NCBI GenBank assembly: GCA_030830145.1
Contig: JAURNO010000458.1
Span: forward strand, 1 to 8,743
DNA: 8,743 nt
Direction: 5' to 3'
Source of the DNA: Verrucomicrobiota bacterium
GTDB taxonomy: Bacteria > Verrucomicrobiota > Verrucomicrobiia > Opitutales > Seribacteraceae
Shown: positions 5,263-8,743 of the stretch, in pieces
Position numbering within the stretch: position 1 is the first letter of the stretch
Layout: each line of letters starts with the position of its first letter
The notes under the pieces: generated by a model
Seen by the model: the letters and a program-made list of their open reading frames with translations, nothing else
Told to the model about the DNA's origin: nothing
The model's database searches: none
Made by a program: the position numbers and the translations under genes

Positions 5263-5381
5263 TTGCATTATTGATTTACATGAAATTTTTGATGTCGGAA
5301 AATATGTGCATTGGCCTTTTTTTTGTTTGGACAGCTTTGTTCTGGATTGTCTTTTGATCGATTACAATCAGGTTGGAAGCT

Positions 5382-7424
5382 GTGTGTTCGAGAATTCTTC
5401 TTTTCTTCAAGGTGTTTGGCCTTTCACTGTCATTGCTCTTTGCTCTGCTTTTCTTCCTGTCTGACGCGGAAGCGAAAAAGATAACGGTCGGTGTAAAGCC
5501 GGGTTTGCAGTACGACCCGAAACTCCTGCATGTGCAACCAGGGGAGCAGGTCGAGCTGATTTTCGACAACGTCGACGAGATGATGCATAATTTCGTTCTC
5601 GTAAAACCCGGTTCGCGTATGGAGATGGTGGAAGCCGCAATCGCTCTCGGTGCGGAGGGACCGGAACTCGATTACGTACCCAAATCAGATAAGGTGATCG
5701 TTGCGACCCCGGTTGTTCTTCCCGGCAAAAAGGCAACCGTCGAGTTTGTGGCTCCGAAAAAAGAAGGCGAGTACCCGTATGTATGCACTTTCCCCGGTCA
5801 TGGCTTTCTTATGCATGGGGTTCTTTTCGTTTCCAAAGCACCTCCAAAGAAGGTTCCATCATCCGTTGAAGAACAGGAGGAAAAGAAGTCGGCCTGGGGG
5901 AAGTTCGAGAATCAGGGCGGTGCGATCGTACATAGGACTTTTATGCCTGACAGTACCCCTGCTGCCATTGCCGTTCATCTTCCCGGTGGACATTCCTATT
6001 GCTGGGATGCAGGCGAATGCCGACTGCGTTATGTTTGGCGAGATGGGTTTATCAAAAAGAATGGCAGTTTTGGCCGCTGGCGCACTCTTCCAACGATCGA
6101 GGGTCGTGTTTATCATCAAGAGGTTGCTTTTCCGTTTCGACCGAGGGGGGAGGAAGTGACCACGGTTCGTTTCGAGGGTTATCGGATGATTGACGGAATC
6201 CCCGAGTTTCGTTATCGTCTGGGCGACCTCAAGATCTCTGAATACTTGGTTAAGCTACCAGGGAAAAGTGGCTTGATTAGAAAATTCAAAATATTGGGAT
6301 CGCAGGATGGGATTCTCTGGTTTGTCGACCCTGATGCTGGAGTGTCTTATGAACTCAACCAGGGGAAGAAGGTTTCCGATGGGTGGTTGCTGACATCGAA
6401 AGAGGCCGTCAACTTTCAAGTCAGCATGGAAGAAATTCCGGGTAAGCACCCGATCTTGCGGGTGGGAATGAATGATTTGGCGGTCTGTTACAACCGGAAG
6501 GGCGATCTCCATCCGGGCGCCATCGGGCAGTCGTGGATGATGAGGGCGGGCAAACCTATCGTACCCGCACAGCATGCAGGCGATTTTACCAATGGCGCGT
6601 CCCTTTCCTTCTGGCTTAAGTTGACGGACTCTACGAGGCCCCTTTCAGATATCGTTTTCTGGGAAAAGGGAGGTGGACTCTCTTACCAACCCCAAGCGAA
6701 CCCATTCCTCTTTGATGCTCCAATCGAACCCTTTGCCCGTAGCCTCGAGGGAGTGTTCGAGGCGGAAGACGCCAAGTTTCAGGGCCCTTCCCGCACCAAG
6801 GCCAATGGAGGGTTCCTCGGGTCGGGTTACGTCGACTTCGGGAGTAAGAAGGGCGAATACGTGGAGTGGGATATTATGATCAAACAGGATGGACCGCATA
6901 CCTTGCGGTTCCGTTATTCAAGTTCTGGCAGTCGGCCTCTGCGTTTGAGCGTTGACAGTCAAGAGGATCTGCTCGCTCCCCCCCTGCCCTTTGCGGGCAC
7001 CCGCAGTTGGGACTCATGGGACATTCAGGATCACAGGGTTGATCTGAAACGGGGCAAGCGGCGCATCCGCTTGACTTCGGTTTCCAACAACGGCCCCAAT
7101 ATCGACAGGTTGGAAGTGGCGGAGCTAAAGAAAGGCGAGAAAAAGCCAAAGCCGATAGAACAACCCGTATCCAACCCGGCAATCGATGATCAGTGGCACT
7201 TACTTTGCCTGACCTTGGACGAAAAGACAGAAAAAATTTATCTAGACGGAACATTGCTTGCCAACAAGCCGTTGAAAGGAGATTTCCCTTCTGGTAAAAT
7301 CGGATTGGGTGGTGGAAAAGGAAATCCAAGCTATTACTTGGATGAATTACGCGCTTATGAACGGCCGCTTTCGAAAGATGAGATCATGAGATTGTTTGAT
7401 GACCGAGGGGAGGTTGAGAAATGA
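5382..7424 (+). CDS. Exported azurin-type cupredoxin fused to CBM6/35-like and LamG-like modules
   Basis: A 680-residue exported protein (numbered from GTG 5382). A signal peptide covers residues 1-31, ending in DAEA before KK. Residues 32-152 form an azurin-like cupredoxin with a complete type 1 copper site: His69 in MHNF, then Cys135, His140 and Met144 in CTFPGHGFLM, the spacing of azurin. Residues about 175-400 are a domain I recognise only as resembling regions of PVC secreted cytochrome-like proteins (LPGGHSYCWDAGECRLRY). A LamG-like fold follows, apparently split. Its first half is 402-447 (ASLSFWLKL) and its second half 597-673 (WHLLCLTLDE, IYLDG, YYLDELRAYERPLS). A CBM6/35-like module sits at 452-582 (VFEAEDA, YVEWDI). 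TTG 5373 is an alternative start, but GTG 5382 has AGG nine bases upstream. Likely role: periplasmic or surface electron carrier bound to carbohydrate. It overlaps the next gene by 4 nt. Confidence 0.85.
   Translation: MCSRILLFFKVFGLSLSLLFALLFFLSDAEAKKITVGVKPGLQYDPKLLHVQPGEQVELIFDNVDEMMHNFVLVKPGSRMEMVEAAIALGAEGPELDYVPKSDKVIVATPVVLPGKKATVEFVAPKKEGEYPYVCTFPGHGFLMHGVLFVSKAPPKKVPSSVEEQEEKKSAWGKFENQGGAIVHRTFMPDSTPAAIAVHLPGGHSYCWDAGECRLRYVWRDGFIKKNGSFGRWRTLPTIEGRVYHQEVAFPFRPRGEEVTTVRFEGYRMIDGIPEFRYRLGDLKISEYLVKLPGKSGLIRKFKILGSQDGILWFVDPDAGVSYELNQGKKVSDGWLLTSKEAVNFQVSMEEIPGKHPILRVGMNDLAVCYNRKGDLHPGAIGQSWMMRAGKPIVPAQHAGDFTNGASLSFWLKLTDSTRPLSDIVFWEKGGGLSYQPQANPFLFDAPIEPFARSLEGVFEAEDAKFQGPSRTKANGGFLGSGYVDFGSKKGEYVEWDIMIKQDGPHTLRFRYSSSGSRPLRLSVDSQEDLLAPPLPFAGTRSWDSWDIQDHRVDLKRGKRRIRLTSVSNNGPNIDRLEVAELKKGEKKPKPIEQPVSNPAIDDQWHLLCLTLDEKTEKIYLDGTLLANKPLKGDFPSGKIGLGGGKGNPSYYLDELRAYERPLSKDEIMRLFDDRGEVEK
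7407..7413 (+). promoter_or_regulatory. Strong Shine-Dalgarno before the propeller dehydrogenase gene
   Basis: GGGGAGG lies 7 nt before the ATG at 7421, inside the end of the preceding coding region. It is the only strong ribosome binding site in the window and fixes the start of the last gene, whose ATG overlaps the previous stop as ATGA, a layout typical of translational coupling. Confidence 0.75.
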
Positions 7425-8743
7425 ATAGGTTCGCTTTTTTACTATGCATTGCACTCTCGTGGGGCAAACCTGCACACGCCAATAAGATTTCGGATTTCTA
7501 CCAGATAGAGAACATACAGTCCCCTGAGCTTCTCCATCAAAGGTACGGTGATTCCAAGGGAGGGCAAGGGACGCAGGCAGACGGTTTGGACTTCATGCCG
7601 GACGGGCGATTGGTCGCTTGCTTCGTGGGTGGGGAAGTTTTCACTTTCAATCCAAAGACCGAGCAGTGGAAATTGCTTGCCGATGGACTGCATACTCCGC
7701 TTGGGGTTGTCGCATTGAACGATCGCGAAGTCATGGTCGCCCAAAGGCCCGAGCTTACCCTGATCAAAGATTCGGATGAAGATGGAGTGGCGGATGAGTA
7801 TTCGGTTTTTAGCGATGATTTTGGCGTTTCTGGGAATTATCACGAATTTCATTTCGGTCCGGTACGGGATAAGGATGGCAATTTTTACGTTTCTTTGGGC
7901 ACCGCTTCGAGCGGGGCAGACGTCAGGTTTGAGAAGCGCGGCAAATTCGACAAGAGAAGCTACCTTCAAAGAATGTACGCATCGGTCCCTTACAGGGGTT
8001 GGGTTTGTCAAGTGACGAAGGAGGGGAAGTTCATTCCTTGGGCAAGCGGATTACGCACGCCAAACGGCCTGGGTTTCGATCTGGATGGGAACTTGTTCGT
8101 AAGCGACAACCAGGGCGACTGGGTGGGTACGAGCAAGTTGCACCATATCGAGAAGGGTAAGTTTTACGGCCATGCCGCGAGCCTGATTTGGAAGGATGAC
8201 TGGAAGGAGGGTCGCCCTGTCGACTTGCCTGTTCCTTCTCTTGAAAGAATGAGGGAGACTGCTGCCATTCTTTTTCCACACGGGAGTATGGCAAATTCCC
8301 CAACACAGCCTTTGGTTGACTCGACGGCTGGCAAATTCGGGCCCTTTGCTGGCCAAATGCTCATTGGAGAGATGAATAAACCCAGGATCATACGGATTAT
8401 CACTGAAAAAGTCGGCGGAAAGATACAGGGAGCCTGCCTGCCGTTTTACGATGGGAACGGATTGGCTACGGGAAACAACCGTTTGGCCTTTGGCCCGGAA
8501 GGGAAAACTCTCTGGGTTGCTCACAGCGCTCATGGTTGGGCTGGGAGTCGCGGGATTCAGAAGATCAAGTGGAAGGGTGAAACACCACCTGATTTACTTT
8601 CCATTAACCTTACACGGAATGGATTTTCCATGCGTTTTACTGTTCCCATGGATAGGGGTTCAGTTTCCAACCCCGCCAACTTCCAAACTAAGCTCTATAC
8701 TTATAAGTACCACCAGGGCTATGGTTCTCCTCAAGTAAGCAAG
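7421..8743 (+). CDS. Exported beta-propeller dehydrogenase-like protein (PVC sorbosone/membrane-bound dehydrogenase type), 3' truncated by window
   Basis: The frame runs open for 441 codons to the window edge, so the C terminus is missing. A signal peptide covers residues 1-20 (ending PAHA before NK). Residues about 45-385 look like a six-bladed propeller related to sugar/sorbosone dehydrogenases. Visible repeats are DGLDFMPDGRLVACF, FHFGPVRDKDGNFYVSLG, PNGLGFDLDGNLFVSDNQGDW and NNRLAFGPEGKTLWVAHS. Typical of Planctomycete/Verrucomicrobial 'membrane-bound dehydrogenase' proteins are the D-x-D-x-D-G loop in KDSDEDGVADEY (residues 117-127, probably calcium-binding) and DNQGDWVGTSKL (229-240). 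From about residue 392 a beta domain begins (FSMRFTVPMD, YTYKYHQGYGSP). No heme c motif CxxCH appears in the part seen. It is translationally coupled to the cupredoxin gene at 5382, suggesting that the copper protein takes electrons from it; the substrate, probably a sugar or polyol, is inferred. Confidence 0.85.
   Translation, partial: MNRFAFLLCIALSWGKPAHANKISDFYQIENIQSPELLHQRYGDSKGGQGTQADGLDFMPDGRLVACFVGGEVFTFNPKTEQWKLLADGLHTPLGVVALNDREVMVAQRPELTLIKDSDEDGVADEYSVFSDDFGVSGNYHEFHFGPVRDKDGNFYVSLGTASSGADVRFEKRGKFDKRSYLQRMYASVPYRGWVCQVTKEGKFIPWASGLRTPNGLGFDLDGNLFVSDNQGDWVGTSKLHHIEKGKFYGHAASLIWKDDWKEGRPVDLPVPSLERMRETAAILFPHGSMANSPTQPLVDSTAGKFGPFAGQMLIGEMNKPRIIRIITEKVGGKIQGACLPFYDGNGLATGNNRLAFGPEGKTLWVAHSAHGWAGSRGIQKIKWKGETPPDLLSINLTRNGFSMRFTVPMDRGSVSNPANFQTKLYTYKYHQGYGSPQVSK

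Noticed and set aside
5317..5324. Eight-T run after the soluble kinase as an intrinsic terminator
   Set aside because: No stable GC-rich stem precedes it; the nearest pairing is a weak A/T stem at the wrong distance.
5363..5368. TACAAT as a -10 box for the cupredoxin operon
   Set aside because: The nearest -35-like TTGTTC is 20 nt away, and transcription would begin at or inside the possible start codons, so a promoter call is not supported.
5219..5464. + strand open frame across the kinase/cupredoxin intergenic gap
   Set aside because: It begins inside the kinase and ends inside the cupredoxin signal peptide; Cys- and Phe-rich without domain features. The gap itself (5263-5381) holds no supported gene.
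5701..6159. 152-codon + strand open frame inside the cupredoxin gene
   Set aside because: Overlaps the copper ligands and middle domain of a well supported gene in another frame, and its composition looks random.
7442..8011. 189-codon open frame on the minus strand under the propeller dehydrogenase gene
   Set aside because: It is fully antisense to a gene with clear signal peptide and propeller repeats. Its translation has no recognisable domain and low-complexity composition.
8051..8533. 160-codon minus-strand open frame
   Set aside because: Shadow of the same propeller gene, with no recognisable motif or start context.
1..8743. CRISPR array, rRNA, tRNA or insertion sequence
   Set aside because: No regularly spaced repeats, tRNA-like cloverleaf, rRNA sequence or transposase with terminal inverted repeats was seen on reading both strands.

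Overview
The window reads as one co-directional stretch (every supported gene is on the + strand) from a bacterium that is probably a member of the PVC superphylum, most likely Verrucomicrobiota. The best clue is the last two genes. One is a secreted protein joining an azurin-type cupredoxin to carbohydrate-binding modules. The other is a six-bladed-propeller dehydrogenase-like protein of the 'putative membrane-bound dehydrogenase' type, typical of Planctomycetes and Verrucomicrobia. The assignment is inference; there is no rRNA or other phylogenetic marker here.

Layout. (1) Positions 1-252 are an AT-rich leader with no gene. It holds a candidate promoter (TTGTTT, 18-nt spacer, TATAAT) whose -10 box lies inside a near-perfect 16-bp palindrome. 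(2) Positions 253-1193 hold four consecutive miniature helix-turn-helix proteins of 64-84 residues. They are mutually paralogous, align without gaps over about 51 residues, and the third carries an AT-hook-like tail. (3) Positions 1194-1368 are non-coding, with three hairpins (the last could terminate transcription) and a small inverted repeat just before the next gene. (4) Positions 1369-5262 encode a two-component cluster. It comprises a response regulator with a catalytically degenerate HD-type output domain, a membrane histidine kinase, and a soluble histidine kinase paralogous to the first one's catalytic half. (5) From 5382 to the window edge lies a translationally coupled pair. The first is an exported cupredoxin/CBM/LamG protein and the second is an exported propeller dehydrogenase-like protein, cut by the window end.

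How the parts may work together. The kinases and receiver domain look competent for phosphotransfer (H-box His, N/G1/F/G2 boxes, receiver Asp55, Thr83, Lys106). The regulator has neither a DNA-binding domain nor intact phosphodiesterase residues, so its output must be protein-protein. Upstream are four bare DNA-binding proteins with no sensory domain. A link between these two groups is possible but unproven; they are separated by a probable terminator. The downstream pair is best explained as an extracytoplasmic oxidation module in which the copper domain could accept electrons from the propeller protein while the CBM/LamG parts hold it to a polysaccharide or surface. No CRISPR array, tRNA, rRNA, insertion sequence, integrase or attachment site was seen.
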